This document shows positions 19,126 to 28,262 of a stretch of DNA of 64,000 nt, piece by piece (within the stretch, counting starts at the first letter, position 1; each line of letters starts with the position of its first letter). Position numbers and translations under genes: made by a program. The stretch lies in contig CAWFBW010000013.1 of NCBI GenBank assembly GCA_963814165.1, forward strand, positions 62,001 through 126,000, written 5' to 3'. A model generated the notes under the pieces. The model did not search any database, was not told where the DNA came from, and saw nothing but the letters and a program-made list of their open reading frames with translations. The stretch comes from DASRAA01 sp963814165. Its GTDB lineage: Bacteria; Acidobacteriota; Terriglobia; Terriglobales; Acidobacteriaceae.

Positions 19126-20284
19126 ATGGACACGACGCCAAACCCCCTGATGGCCGACACGCCCGAAGCGCGCCGCTACAACCGCATCAAGCGCTGGCTC
19201 GGCATGGCCGATGCCATCATCGGGTTCGCGCTGCTGGTCGTGCTCCTCACCACTGGCTGGACCGCCCGCCTCCGCGACTGGTCGTATCATCTCGGCGCCC
19301 AGCATTACTTCTTCGCGGTCTTTCTCTACGTGCTGATGTTCTCGCTCATCATGAAGGCTCTCAGCGCGCCGCTCGATTTCTACGGCTACCGCGTTGAGCG
19401 CCAGTACAACCTTTCCAATCAGAAGCTCGGCGCCTGGCTCTGGGACGAACTCAAAGGTTGGCTGCTGGGCTTGGCGTTTGCGACAGTCTTTGTCGAGTTG
19501 ATTTACGCGATCATTCGCATCGCGCCTCAGCGCTGGTGGATGATCGCCTGGGCCGTCTTTGTCGGTCTGTTCCTGCTCATCATGCAGCTCGCGCCGGTCG
19601 TGCTGTTTCCCGCTCTTCTATAAGTTTGAGCCGCTCAACAACGATGGGCTGCGCGATCGCCTCACTCGGCTGGGCCAGCGCGCCGGCACCCGCGTGCGCG
19701 GCGTGTACGAGTGGAAGCTGTCGGAAAAATCGAAGAAGGCCAACGCCGCGCTCATGGGGATTGGCGCGACCCGGCGCATCATCCTTGCCGACACTCTGCT
19801 GCAGAACTACACCGATGACGAGATTGAAGCCGTACTGGCGCACGAACTCGGGCATCACGTTCGCCGTCATATTCTGTGGGGCATTTTTACCCAGGTCGCC
19901 ATTACTTTCTTTGGATTCTGGCTTACCGACCAGGTGCTTCGTTACGCTCTGCTCCATGAGTGGTTTCCGTCGCTCGAAACGCGCCTCTACGATTTCGCCA
20001 ACCTGCCGCTGATTATCCTAGTGGCTACCGTGCTGGGCTTCCTGCTGATGCCCGCACTAAATGCGCTCTCGCGCCGCCACGAGCGCGAAGCCGATCTGTA
20101 CGCCTGGGAGAACATTCCGGAGATTGGTCCCTTCGTCACGGCGATGACGAAGCTGGCCGACCAGAACCTTGCCGAGCGTACGCCTTCCCGTTTCGTGGAG
20201 TGGTTTTTCGAATCGCACCCGTCTATCCACAAACGCATCGCCGCCGCCGAAGCGTGGGCGAAAAACCACGAAACGACGCACTAA
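19126..20284 (+). CDS. M48-family membrane metalloprotease (Ste24-like), frameshifted as assembled
   Basis: The product is a CAAX-protease-1/Ste24-type peptidase of about 385 residues. It has several membrane segments (ADAIIGFALLVVLLTTGW, FFAVFLYVLMFSLIM, LGLAFATVFVELIYAII and later ones). The zinc site HELGHH is encoded at 19841-19858 and the third ligand region HEREADLYA near 20079. One extra base near 19608 shifts the frame after QLAPVVLFP, with LFYKFEPLNNDG following. Start choice is uncertain: ATG 19126, ATG 19150 or further upstream. Members degrade or process membrane proteins. Confidence 0.87.
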
Positions 20285-20329
20285 TGGGATGCCCCGTTCT
20301 ACCGGCCTTCTTCTGGCCGGTAGGGCGGG
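20285..20329. repeat. REP family A, copy 2, with perfect hairpin
   Basis: CTACCGGCC and GGCCGGTAG form a 9-bp stem around TTCTTCT, followed by GGCGGG. It lies between the convergent M48 and kdsB genes and could serve as a bidirectional terminator there. Confidence 0.7.
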
Positions 20330-20341
20330 TCGTTCCCAGCC

Positions 20342-21065
20342 TTACCGCCGCGCGAGAATCCCTTCCACTCTTCGCAAATCCGCTTCCGTATCCACACCAA
20401 CCGTATCGAACGGAGTCTCTGCCACATGGATCGCCACCCCGTTGTCGAGAAACCGAAGCTGTTCGAGCCGTTCGCTTTGTTCCAACGCCGACTCCGGCCA
20501 CCTGCAAAACGCATCCAGTGCTGCCTTGCGGTAACCATAGAACCCAAGATGCTTGAAGTACCGCACGTCTGCGATACGGTCTCGGTCAAACGGAACCGTC
20601 GCCCGCGAAAAATACAAGGCTCGGCCGTCGATCGCAGTCACCACCTTCACGGCGTTTGGATTGTTGACGTCCTCTGCACCGCACGGCGTCTTCAGCGTTC
20701 CGACTTGCACATTCTCGCTCGCCATGAGCTTCAGCAGCACGTCCAGATGCTCGCGCCGGGCCAGAGGCTCATCCCCCTGTACATTGACGTACACATCCGC
20801 CGCCACCTTCTGCGCCACTTCATGCACACGATCGGTTCCGCTGCGGTGCTCGGGCGATGTCATTCGGACGCTCCATCCATTGGCGCGGCAAAGGTCTGCG
20901 ATCTCGGAAGAATCCGTGGCCACAATCACATCGTGCAAGCGCTGAACATGCTCTCGCGGCGTTGTACACGTGCCACAACATGGGGTGTCCGTTGATCTCG
21001 CGCAGGATTTTGCGTGGCAGCCGGGTGGAGGCGATTCGGGCGGGAATGATGGCGACGGCTTTCAT
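20342..21065 (-). CDS. kdsB: 3-deoxy-manno-octulosonate cytidylyltransferase, frameshifted as assembled
   Basis: This enzyme of about 240 residues activates Kdo as CMP-Kdo for lipid A-core synthesis. It starts KAVAIIPARIASTRLPRK, then has VIVATDSSEI, VNVQGDEPL and KHLGFYGYRKAAL. An extra base near 20945 shifts the frame between VYNAARAC and QRLHDVIVATD. The product feeds WaaA, encoded at 58-59 kb. The gene is alone here, convergent with the M48 gene, and ATG 21065 gives the standard N-terminus. Confidence 0.93.
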
Positions 21066-21203
21066 CCTGCTAGTGTGCTGGCCGTCCACCGCCAAAAGCA
21101 AGCCGCTCGCCCTTCCCCTAACGATCGTTCGAATTCGACATTGACCGACCCCATCTCTGCCACATAAAATCAATGGGTTATACCGGGCCCCTGGAAAATC
21201 GAT

Positions 21204-21515
21204 GTGCCTTTATACGAATACCAATGTAAAAGCTGCCATAGCCTTACGGAGCGCATACAAAAGTTCTCCGATCCGCCTCTGTCAATCTGTCCGCATTGCG
21301 GAGGCGAGCTTGAGCAGCTAATTTCCGCACCCTCTGTACGATTCAAGGGTGCCGGCTGGTACGTGAACGATTACGCCAAGAAATCGAACACTGCCCCGGC
21401 AAGCGGAAATGGTAGTAAACCCTCGTCTGCGCCTGCGTCCGAAACCGCTTCATCAACTGATAGCAAGTCGGCCGCTACAAAATCCGAAGCCTCTACTGGC
21501 AAGGATGCCAAGTAG
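21204..21515 (+). CDS. FmdB-type zinc-ribbon protein
   Basis: This 103-residue protein begins PLYEYQCKSCHSLTE and has a second CPHCGGEL pair, so four cysteines form a zinc ribbon (residues 7-33). PSVRFKGAGWYVNDY is also typical of the FmdB/CxxC_CXXC_SSSS family. The remaining 40 residues are low-complexity Ser/Ala/Lys. The GTG start at 21204 is the only reasonable choice. Family members are proposed regulators but are not biochemically defined. It lies 19 bp upstream of the citrate synthase gene. Confidence 0.85.
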   Translation: MPLYEYQCKSCHSLTERIQKFSDPPLSICPHCGGELEQLISAPSVRFKGAGWYVNDYAKKSNTAPASGNGSKPSSAPASETASSTDSKSAATKSEASTGKDAK

Positions 21516-21534
21516 GCCCAGAAGGAGACAGGTC

Positions 21535-22863
21535 ATGCCCAAAGATGCTGTGACGATTACCGACCAACGCACTGATAAAACCTACGAACTGCCCATTGAG
21601 CACGAGACCATTCGTGCCATGGACCTCCGCAAGATCAAAGTCAAGCCCGATGACTTCGGTCTGATGACATACGACCCCGCCTACATGAACACCGCGTGTT
21701 GCAAGAGCAACATTACGTTCATTGACGGCGACAAGGGCATTCTTCGCTACCGCGGCTACGATATCGACGATCTGGCTGAAAACTGCACCTTCCTCCAGGT
21801 CGCGTATCTGCTGCTCAACGGTGAGCTACCCAATCCAGAGCGCGAAGCGGAATGGGTGCACGACATCACCTTCCACACCATGCTGCACGAGACCACCAAG
21901 CATTTCATCGATGGCTTCCGTTACGATGCCCATCCTATGGGAATGCTCATTAGCACGCTGGCGGCGCTCTCCACCGTTTATCCGGAGGCGCGTCACGTGC
22001 GCGACCGGGAAATCCGGCAGCGCCAGATTGTCCGCCTGATCGCGAAGATGCCCACGCTGGCGGCGTATTCTTACCGCCATCGCAAGGGACATCCGTATAT
22101 CTATCCTGACAACGATCTCAGCTATACGGAAAACTTCATGAACATGCTTTGGCGCATGACCGAGCCCAAGTATGTGGCCAGCCCCGTGATCGCGCGCGCG
22201 CTCGACATTCTGTTCATCCTGCACGCCGACCACGAGCAGAATTGCAGCTCTACCACCATGCGCGTCATCGGGAGCGCTGAGGCTGACCCCTATCTCGCGA
22301 TGGCGGGAGCGGCGGCCGCCCTTGCCGGACCGTTGCACGGCGGGGCCAATGAAGAAGCCCTGCGCATGCTCGATGAAATCGGCTCCGTTGCCGCAATCCC
22401 GAATTACATCAAGCGGGTAAAGGCGGGCGAAATCAAGCTGATGGGGTTCGGGCACCGCGTTTACAAGAACTACGATCCCCGCGCCCGCATCATTAAGGAA
22501 GTCGCCGACCAGGTCTTTGAAGTCACCGGTCGCAACAACCGCATCGACATTGCTCTCGAACTCGAGCGCATTGCCCTGAGCGACGACTACTTCGTGAGCC
22601 GCAAGCTGTATCCCAACGTTGATTTCTATTCAGGGATCATCTACCAGGCGATGGGGTTCCAGCCCGACATGTTCACTGTTCTGTTTGCCATTCCGCGCGC
22701 GGTGGGATGGCTGGCGCAGTGGAGTGAATTGATGACCGATGCCGAGCAGAAGATCTCGCGTCCACGCCAGATCTATCTCGGTGAAGAGCATCGCAAGGTC
22801 ACCACTCACAGCAAGGCGGCTGATGCCATTGCCGTGCACAAGCACGAACTGGTGACCAAGTAG
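21535..22863 (+). CDS. gltA: Citrate synthase
   Basis: This 442-residue enzyme condenses oxaloacetate and acetyl-CoA to citrate. It has the catalytic block AGPLHGGANEEALRML, then GFGHRVYKNYDPRA and the C-terminal LAQWSELM...RPRQIYLG region. The N-terminal beta domain (YELPIEHETIRAMDLRKI) marks it as a type II, gltA-like enzyme. ATG 21535 has AAGGAGA upstream. A strong terminator follows, so the FmdB-like gene and gltA probably form one transcript. Confidence 0.97.
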   Translation: MPKDAVTITDQRTDKTYELPIEHETIRAMDLRKIKVKPDDFGLMTYDPAYMNTACCKSNITFIDGDKGILRYRGYDIDDLAENCTFLQVAYLLLNGELPNPEREAEWVHDITFHTMLHETTKHFIDGFRYDAHPMGMLISTLAALSTVYPEARHVRDREIRQRQIVRLIAKMPTLAAYSYRHRKGHPYIYPDNDLSYTENFMNMLWRMTEPKYVASPVIARALDILFILHADHEQNCSSTTMRVIGSAEADPYLAMAGAAAALAGPLHGGANEEALRMLDEIGSVAAIPNYIKRVKAGEIKLMGFGHRVYKNYDPRARIIKEVADQVFEVTGRNNRIDIALELERIALSDDYFVSRKLYPNVDFYSGIIYQAMGFQPDMFTVLFAIPRAVGWLAQWSELMTDAEQKISRPRQIYLGEEHRKVTTHSKAADAIAVHKHELVTK

Positions 22864-22891
22864 TACGAACTGTTTCTGGGCCCAAATGATT

Positions 22892-22927
22892 GGGGCGCTT
22901 CGCATTGCGACGCGCCCCTTTTGTTTC
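22892..22927 (+). terminator. Rho-independent terminator of gltA
   Basis: GGGGCGC (22892-22898) pairs with GCGCCCC (22912-22918) around an inner TCGCA/TGCGA stem and is followed by TTTTGTTTC. Confidence 0.85.
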
Positions 22928-22947
22928 TCAACGCACAGGCACAAAGC

Positions 22948-23265
22948 TCAGAAAGGCCGTCTCACGTGCTGCCTGCCGATCACTTTCCCTTCCACGTTGA
23001 ACCACACCACCTCGTACTGCGGCTGGAAGATAGCGTAGTAGTACCGGTACACGTATTCGTCGGCACAAGCCGACGGTGCTACCGAGACACTTCCGCAAGG
23101 CCCTTCGCTCGACGGCTCTCCCAGCAACTCGCGCACTGCTTCGTTGGGATCGCCAATCTCGATCTCACTCGCTTGCGTGGTCAACACCGCATCGTGCCGG
23201 TACGCCCATACGACGCAACCGGCAATCGCGAGGGCAACGAATACGAAGAAAATCCGGATGGCCAT
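22948..23265 (-). CDS. Small membrane-anchored hypothetical protein
   Basis: This 105-residue protein has an N-terminal hydrophobic helix (IRIFFVFVALAIAGCVVWAY) that could be a signal anchor or, with AIAGC, a lipoprotein signal. The remainder is polar, has two cysteines (GPCGSVS, PSACADEYV) and ends in YEVVWFNVEGKVIGR, a pattern resembling small SmpA-like envelope proteins. I do not recognise the family. It converges on gltA. Confidence 0.6.
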   Translation of the reverse strand: MAIRIFFVFVALAIAGCVVWAYRHDAVLTTQASEIEIGDPNEAVRELLGEPSSEGPCGSVSVAPSACADEYVYRYYYAIFQPQYEVVWFNVEGKVIGRQHVRRPF

Positions 23266-23309
23266 TACAATATTTACAAGATTGTCAGTACGACGACGCT
23301 AATTGCCAA

Positions 23310-23567
23310 TTACTTTTCACTAACCACCAGCATTGCGTCCTTCGACAAATAACTCTTTCGCCGGAACCAGTCTTCCATCGACTCTTTGAGTCGCTCCAGC
23401 GGCACCCGCGTGCCGATCTCCAGCACGCCGTCTCCCGCCGGAATCGTGTCGTCAAACACCTGGTCGTTGGTGAAGTTGCGCATGCAGAAGCTGTCGAGCC
23501 ACTTCACCGGACACGCCTGCCGCTGTCCGTTCTCTTCGTACTCCACACGAATCTTGCGCGCGAACAT
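23310..23567 (-). CDS. Hypothetical protein, 85 residues
   Basis: A small soluble, charged protein (RKIRVEYEENGQRQACPVKW, WFRRKSYLSKDAMLVV). No signal peptide, membrane segment or known motif is visible. The frame is clean, on the same strand as its neighbours, and overlaps the 3' end of the symporter gene by about 60 bp if that gene ends at 23504. Function unknown. Confidence 0.5.
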   Translation of the reverse strand: MFARKIRVEYEENGQRQACPVKWLDSFCMRNFTNDQVFDDTIPAGDGVLEIGTRVPLERLKESMEDWFRRKSYLSKDAMLVVSEK

Positions 23568-24459
23568 ACTTCGATTGTCCCACGTGAGGCGAAGCTACGC
23601 GACTCGCTGGAACCGGGTCCGCGAAGAACCCGGCGATTGAACCACCAACTGATACCGCCCATCACGAACGGAGCGATCAACGCATACGCCGCCACGGCTG
23701 GCAGCGCGCCTTTCGCTTGCAGGTAGTGTCCGCTCAACAACAGGGCAAGGCCGATGTGGCGGTTGGCGTTGCAAATCTCCAGCGTGCGGCGCGACGACAG
23801 GTCCACCGTGGGAACCAGCACGCGAATAGCCGCTATCGATCCCAAGCGCCAGCAACAGCGCGCCCAGCGGCAGCCACCACGTCAGCAGCCCTTTCAGCGC
23901 TTCGCGCATGAACCACAGCATGGCCACGAATCCCGAACATCAGCACCGCATTGCCAATGCGGTTCATCCAGACCTGTGCCTTCGCCGAAAACGCGGGCAG
24001 GAAGCGGGCCATCACCATGCCCAGCAGCAGCGGCACAAATTGCTTTTCCGCGATTTCCAGCAGCAGGACGCCAGGGGGAATCCAGATGTTCCGTCCGTAC
24101 AGCAATCCCGCCGCGCCCACCACCAGCGGGAGCATGATCGGCGTCAGCAGCCCGCCCCACACCTGGTAGCCCGCCGCCAGTTGCATGTCGAATCCGCGTT
24201 TGGCAATGTTGCGCGTCATCAGCGGAGCCCCAGGCGCTGCGCCCACCAGGAACAGTCCGGCCATCTCCGCCAGGTTCAGCGGCAGCACGCGGCCCAGCAG
24301 CAGCGCCAGTCCCGCCGGTACGATAAAGGTGGCCAGCATCAGCCCCACCCAATGCAGCCAGCTCATGCGACGCAGGTTGGCAATGACTTCGCGATGCCGC
24401 AGGCTCATGCCCACCGACACCATCAGCAGAAACACCGCCGCTGGAAGTACGAATTTCAT
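23504..24459 (-). CDS. Bile acid:sodium symporter (SBF/BASS) family transporter, two frameshifts as assembled
   Basis: Joined across frames, this is a transporter of about 317 residues with eight or more hydrophobic segments, among them VLPAAVFLLMVSVGMSL, LMLATFIVPAGLALLLG and LLTPIMLPLVVGAAGLL. The family feature GAAPGAPLMTRNIAKRG is present. Single extra bases near 23930 (after GNAVLMFG) and 23842 (before SIAAIRVLVPTVD) each shift the frame by +1. The substrate is unknown; family members move organic anions with sodium. The C-terminal 30 residues are uncertain because the frame runs into the next gene. Confidence 0.75.
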
Positions 24460-24505
24460 AGATGCGACATTAGAACATCAGTAACTCTTTCGCGGAACTG
24501 AGAAC

Positions 24506-24551
24506 CTGGGTGCCCTGTTCTACCCGCCTTCCTTTGGCCGGTAGGGCGGGG
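24506..24551. repeat. REP family A, copy 3
   Basis: The same layout as the copies at 15248 and 20285 (CTGGGTGCCC, TGTTCTACCC, then TTTGGCCGGTAGGGCGGGG). Here it sits between divergent genes, so it cannot be acting only as a terminator. Confidence 0.7.
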
Positions 24552-24667
24552 GTTCAAAACGCTCGCTGTTCCTAATCTTGGTCCACGTTATTCGCGACAA
24601 ACTGCGTCCGCGGTTGTCTTTGCCAGTCACCAGTTACCAGTCACTCGATTCTCTATAATCAGTCCTT

Positions 24668-25931
24668 ATGCCGCAATTCCCACCCGTCGACGAGCAACTC
24701 GCCTACCTGCGCAAGGGCGCAGCTGAAATCATTCGTGAGAGCGATCTGCGCGAGCGCATCGAGCGGTCGCTCGCCAGCGGCAAGCCCATGCGAGTCAAAG
24801 CCGGGTTCGATCCCACCGCCCCCGACCTCCACGTCGGACACACCGTGCTCATCCGCAAACTCAAGCACTTTCAAGACATGGGCCACACCGTCATCTTCCT
24901 CATCGGAGACTTCACCGGCCTCATCGGCGATCCCTCGGGCCGCATCTCGACGCGCCCGCCGCTCACCCGCGAGCAAATCGACGCCAACGCCGAAACCTAC
25001 AAGGCGCAGGTCTTCAAGATCCTCGACCGTGACAAGACCGAAGTCCGCTTCAACAGCGAGTGGCTGGGCAAGCTGGGCTACGAAGGCTTCGTGCGCCTGG
25101 CCGCCAAGTTCACCGTCTCGCAGATGCTCGAGCGCGAAGACTTCCACAAGCGCTTCACCGAAGAGAAGCCCATCGCGATGCACGAGCTGCTGTATCCCAT
25201 CGCGCAGGGCTACGACTCGGTGGCGCTCGAAGCCGACGTCGAGCTCGGCGGCACCGACCAGAAATTCAACCTGCTCATGGGACGCCAGCTCCAGCGCGAC
25301 TACAACCAGCTCCCGCAGATCGTGCTTCTTCATGCCGCTGCTCGAAGGCACCGACGGCGTGCAGAAAATGTCGAAGTCCTACGGCAACTACATCGGCATC
25401 ACCGAAGCGCCGACGGAAATGTTCGGCAAGGTGATGTCTATCTCTGACGATTTGATGTGGCGGTATTACGAGCTGCTCACCGATGTCACCATCGCCGAGA
25501 TCGAGCAGATGCAGCAGGCCGTCGCGCGCGGCAAAGCCCATCCCATGAAGCTCAAGCAGGAGCTGGGCAAGCGCATCGTCGCCGACTTCCACGGTCGCGA
25601 AGCTGCCGAACACGCCGCGCAGGACTGGTCGCGCATGTTTCAGAAAGACGAAACTCCCGAGGACCTGCCACTGGTCACGGTGAACTTCGCCGAAGTTGCT
25701 GCCCCCAACGCGGCGAAGACCGCGGACGGCCTAGTCCAGGTCCGCCTCGACAAGCTCCTCGCCGCTGCCGGTCTCGCCACTTCCGTCTCCGACGGCTCCC
25801 GCAAGGTCAAACAAAACGCCGTGAAACTGGACGGCGAACTGAAGAACGATCTGGTAGCTTCCGTAAAACTGGGTGCAGAGTCCACCCTCCGCGCGGGGAA
25901 GAAAATGGTCCGGGTCAGCGTCGAGGGGTAA
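24668..25931 (+). CDS. tyrS: Tyrosyl-tRNA synthetase, frameshifted as assembled
   Basis: The 420-residue class I enzyme charges tRNA-Tyr. It has the HIGH-equivalent DLHVGHTVLIRKL, the tyrosine-binding YDSVALEADVELGGTDQKFN and the KMSKS loop near 25365. A C-terminal S4 RNA-binding domain follows (VRLDKLLAAAGLATSVSDGS to the stop). An extra base near 25330 shifts the frame between LPQIVLL and MPLLEGTDGV. Because the gene should be essential, this is probably a sequence error. Divergent fragments of its 3' end occur at 26382-26430 and 28928-29104. Confidence 0.93.
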
Positions 25932-26013
25932 ATCCAAGGTAGGCTCCGCAACTTTGGTGACAGGTGGCGAACGACGCGGTGCCCGGGGCACCCCCTCCCC
26001 CACCCCCTCGTCG

Positions 26014-26109
26014 TAAAATCCTCATTCTTAACGGACTTACGGGAATAGCGTGCGTAAATTCCTCTACCCGTGGGACTTACAGGCAAATTCCTCTTACTAA
26101 AGGAGTTAG
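26014..26109. repeat. Three tandem degenerate repeats of about 26 bp
   Basis: Units at 26014-26040, 26055-26080 and 26084-26109 share the layout AAA(A/T)TCCTC, 8-9 variable bases, then GGACTTAC or GGAGTTAG. Spacers are 14 and 3 bp. Confidence 0.6.
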
Positions 26110-26381
26110 GCGGCGATTTCGGGGGCCGGACGGGGGTGTGGGCGGGGAGATAGGCAGAACAGCGAGAGCAAATAAGACAGATCACAGGTCGAACCACCTA
26201 CTGGGGATGTGGGTAGTGTCCGGCTGCCGACTCTACGGACGACAGCTCTCCCTTATCCTTCCGTGGAGAGTGTACGACGGTTCGGCGCAAACACCAAGCG
26301 AGTTAGTCACAGATCAACGTGACGGACGACCATAGCCGATGGTTACCCGCCCTACATTTGTCAACTGCGGGTAAATATGGG

Positions 26382-26430
26382 CCACCCGCGTGCGGGGAAG
26401 AAGATGGTGCGGGTGCATGTGGAACACTAG
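26382..26430 (+). pseudogene. Fragment of tyrS 3' end (copy 2)
   Basis: It reads TRAGKKMVRVHVEH and stops, matching the last residues TLRAGKKMVRVSVEG of TyrS. Its codons (AAGAAGATGGTGCGGGTG) agree with copy 3 at 29077 rather than with the native gene. Confidence 0.75.
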
Positions 26431-26494
26431 GGTGAGTGCAAGCTAGAGGGTCAACGCCAAAACTACTCCTCATCTATTTCGTCCAATCCTCGGT

Positions 26495-27319
26495 CTACCA
26501 GGCAACCCGCAATTTCAGCTTCTTGAGAGAATCTTTCGGGACACCTTTGCTTTCGGGAAGGTCGGCTGAAAGGGTTATCAGGTCTTGAAGGGCTTTATGG
26601 ACTGCAAGGGCTTTAAGGGCCGCATGGACCACCCCCTCAGGGCGTCGCCCTTTGTTTTTGGACAACTTTTGCACCCGAGCGCGCAACTGTCCGAAGGCAA
26701 TCATCCAATTGTCGGCGGGTGTGCTCGGAACAAATTTTCCCATCGGCAGAATAAGCATTCCGGTATGAGGATCATATTCGATCTCGACACCCCATTCTTT
26801 CTTGATGGCCCTGATAAGAATGTCAGCGCCCGCTTTTTGCTCCTCCAACCTCGCAAATCTTCTCTTTGTTCGCTTAGCAATGCGCCTTAGTCCCTCCTCA
26901 TCCAAGATGTTATCCGTCGGAATTTTGACGGAGAGTGACGCGGAAGTTATGTTCGGATTCTTACGGCGCTGCAAGAAGTCTTGAATTATCTCCCAATAAC
27001 TCGTGTTGGATGAGGTGTCATGAACCACCAGTAACACGGGCTGCCAAAAGTGTTTCCAGTTCTTAGCGTGGTCGGTTGTTATTGGGTACGAGATTGCGTG
27101 TCCACCATCCACGAGGTACGCGTCAAAATTGTCGGTTGATTTGAGCTGTACATAGAACGCCCACGGCGTTGCTTTCTCAGATTCGAAAATGCGCACGAGC
27201 GCATCCTCACCATAGTCTTTGTTCAGAAACTCAACCGTCCATGCGAGTGAGGAACAAGCCTTAGAAAGGTGGGCACGGGCAAGATCTTCGATTACATGGG
27301 CACGAGGGCGTTTGGGCAT
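26495..27319 (-). CDS. DUF4365-domain protein, PD-(D/E)xK nuclease-like
   Basis: This 274-residue protein starts at ATG 27319 (MPKRPRAHVIEDLARAHLSK). The N-terminal 110 residues fit the DUF4365 pattern: E11, D39 in DYGEDALVRIF, then Q58 and K60 in FYVQLKSTDNF, followed by PVLLVVHDTSSNTSYWEIIQDF. This spacing is like the E...D...QxK active site of PD-(D/E)xK nucleases. The rest is Lys/Arg-rich and unassigned. It is visibly less GC-rich than its neighbours and is flanked by repeat debris, so horizontal acquisition is likely. A defence role is inference. The frame extends to 27550 but that part overlaps repeats. Confidence 0.72.
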   Translation of the reverse strand: MPKRPRAHVIEDLARAHLSKACSSLAWTVEFLNKDYGEDALVRIFESEKATPWAFYVQLKSTDNFDAYLVDGGHAISYPITTDHAKNWKHFWQPVLLVVHDTSSNTSYWEIIQDFLQRRKNPNITSASLSVKIPTDNILDEEGLRRIAKRTKRRFARLEEQKAGADILIRAIKKEWGVEIEYDPHTGMLILPMGKFVPSTPADNWMIAFGQLRARVQKLSKNKGRRPEGVVHAALKALAVHKALQDLITLSADLPESKGVPKDSLKKLKLRVAW

Positions 27320-27424
27320 CAAGGAATTCTCGCTCAGGCTATTAAACCACCGATCTCCAAGAAACCTTGCGCCGGGTGCCCGACTCAGTCGGCCCTTCGA
27401 TTGAGTGAGAGACACGATTCCCCG

Positions 27425-27470
27425 CTGGCTGAGCCCCGCCTGCTGCTCGCGCCAACGCTCCAGCCCGCTG
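27425..27470 (+). repeat. 46-bp direct repeat, copy 1
   Basis: It begins CTGGCTGAG and ends CCAGCCCGCTG. The second copy is at 29223-29268 with four mismatches over 46 bp, in the same orientation, 1.8 kb away. Confidence 0.8.
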
Positions 27471-27510
27471 CCGTACGATCCACGCAAGTCGCCGCTGACC
27501 GGGGAATCAC

Positions 27511-27534
27511 CGACCCACAAATCGACCCACAAAT
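27511..27534 (+). repeat. 12-bp perfect tandem duplication
   Basis: CGACCCACAAAT occurs twice without a gap and CG begins a third copy. It lies just outside the 46-bp repeat and could be a remnant recombination site. Confidence 0.7.
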
Positions 27535-27676
27535 CGCTTGACACGCGCACTCCTCGGGTACAAACTACCCCGCAGTCGCGGCACCGCTCTCGTCTTCGGT
27601 CGGCACCCCACCCGATCGGTTTTGTGCCAGTTCGTCAATGGGCCATCGTCTTCAATTTGAACGGTAAGGAGGCACG

Positions 27677-28261
27677 ATGTTCAAACTCGCCGCGGGAGCA
27701 TTGCTGGCTTCCGTTCTCGTTATGGTTGGCTGCTGTAATCCCGGAAATATCGGGTCGGTACCTGTGACCTTGAATGGGCAGCAGACCAATATGTGGTGCT
27801 GGGCCGCCAGTGGTCAGATGACCATGAATTACGTGCACCCGGCCTCAAACGTGCAACAGTGCGACGAAGCCAACAAGCGCTTCGGACGCACCGACTGCTG
27901 CAACTCGCCGGTTCCGAGCGCCTGCGTCAATGGCGGATGGCCGGAGTACAGCAAGTACGGTTTCACGGCTGATCAGACCTCTGACGCTGCCCTCACCTGG
28001 GACCAGATCAAGAGCCAGATTTATTGCGCGAAGAAGCCGTTCGCGTTCTCCTGGCATTGGAATGGCGGCGGCGGACACATGATGGTGGCCACCGGCTACG
28101 TGACCATCGACGGCACCAACTACGTCAGCGTCAATAATCCATGGCCTCCCACCGCCGGAGTGCAGGAGGTCTACACCTACGACAAGTACGTCGGCGGGTC
28201 CAGCTACGACCACACTCACTGGAACGACTTCTACAACATCACGTACACGGGAGGTCAGTAA
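27677..28261 (+). CDS. Papain-like cysteine protease lipoprotein
   Basis: This 194-residue protein has a lipoprotein signal with lipobox VMVGC (C19), so it is probably anchored in the envelope. The papain-like triad is apparent: C41 in QTNMWCWAAS, H134 in GGGGHMMVATGY and N154 in SVNNPWPP. Four or more further cysteines (QQCDE, RTDCCNS, SACVN, IYC) suggest disulphides. It resembles the papain-like family of Pfam PF12385. An SD-like GGTAAGGAGG lies 6 bp upstream. The lipoprotein gene that follows starts 1 bp after its stop, so the two form a cassette. The substrate is unknown. Confidence 0.78.
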   Translation: MFKLAAGALLASVLVMVGCCNPGNIGSVPVTLNGQQTNMWCWAASGQMTMNYVHPASNVQQCDEANKRFGRTDCCNSPVPSACVNGGWPEYSKYGFTADQTSDAALTWDQIKSQIYCAKKPFAFSWHWNGGGGHMMVATGYVTIDGTNYVSVNNPWPPTAGVQEVYTYDKYVGGSSYDHTHWNDFYNITYTGGQ

Positions 28262-28262
28262 T

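Larger units (their letters stand above)
25932..26494. other. Intergenic start of the tyrS-linked accessory region
   Basis: This 563-bp gap holds a C-rich tract (25990-26008), three degenerate 26-27 bp repeats (26014-26109), a G-rich stretch (26115-26150) and a tyrS 3'-end fragment (26382-26430). A 123-codon plus-strand frame at 25964-26335 crosses the repeats and has no protein-like composition, so I do not call a gene. Confidence 0.6.
27320..27676. other. Intergenic repeats between DUF4365 gene and protease cassette
   Basis: This 357-bp stretch carries one copy of a 46-bp repeat (27425-27470) and a 12-bp tandem duplication (27511-27534). It must also hold the promoters of both divergent genes. 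No protein-like frame is visible. Confidence 0.6.

Noticed and set aside
25320..25335. Programmed +1 frameshifting in tyrS
   Set aside because: No slippery site, stop codon at the shift or stimulatory structure is evident, and the same +1 pattern occurs in many unrelated genes nearby.
25964..26335. Possible 123-residue gene after tyrS
   Set aside because: It crosses three degenerate repeats and C- and G-rich tracts, has no SD and no protein-like pattern.
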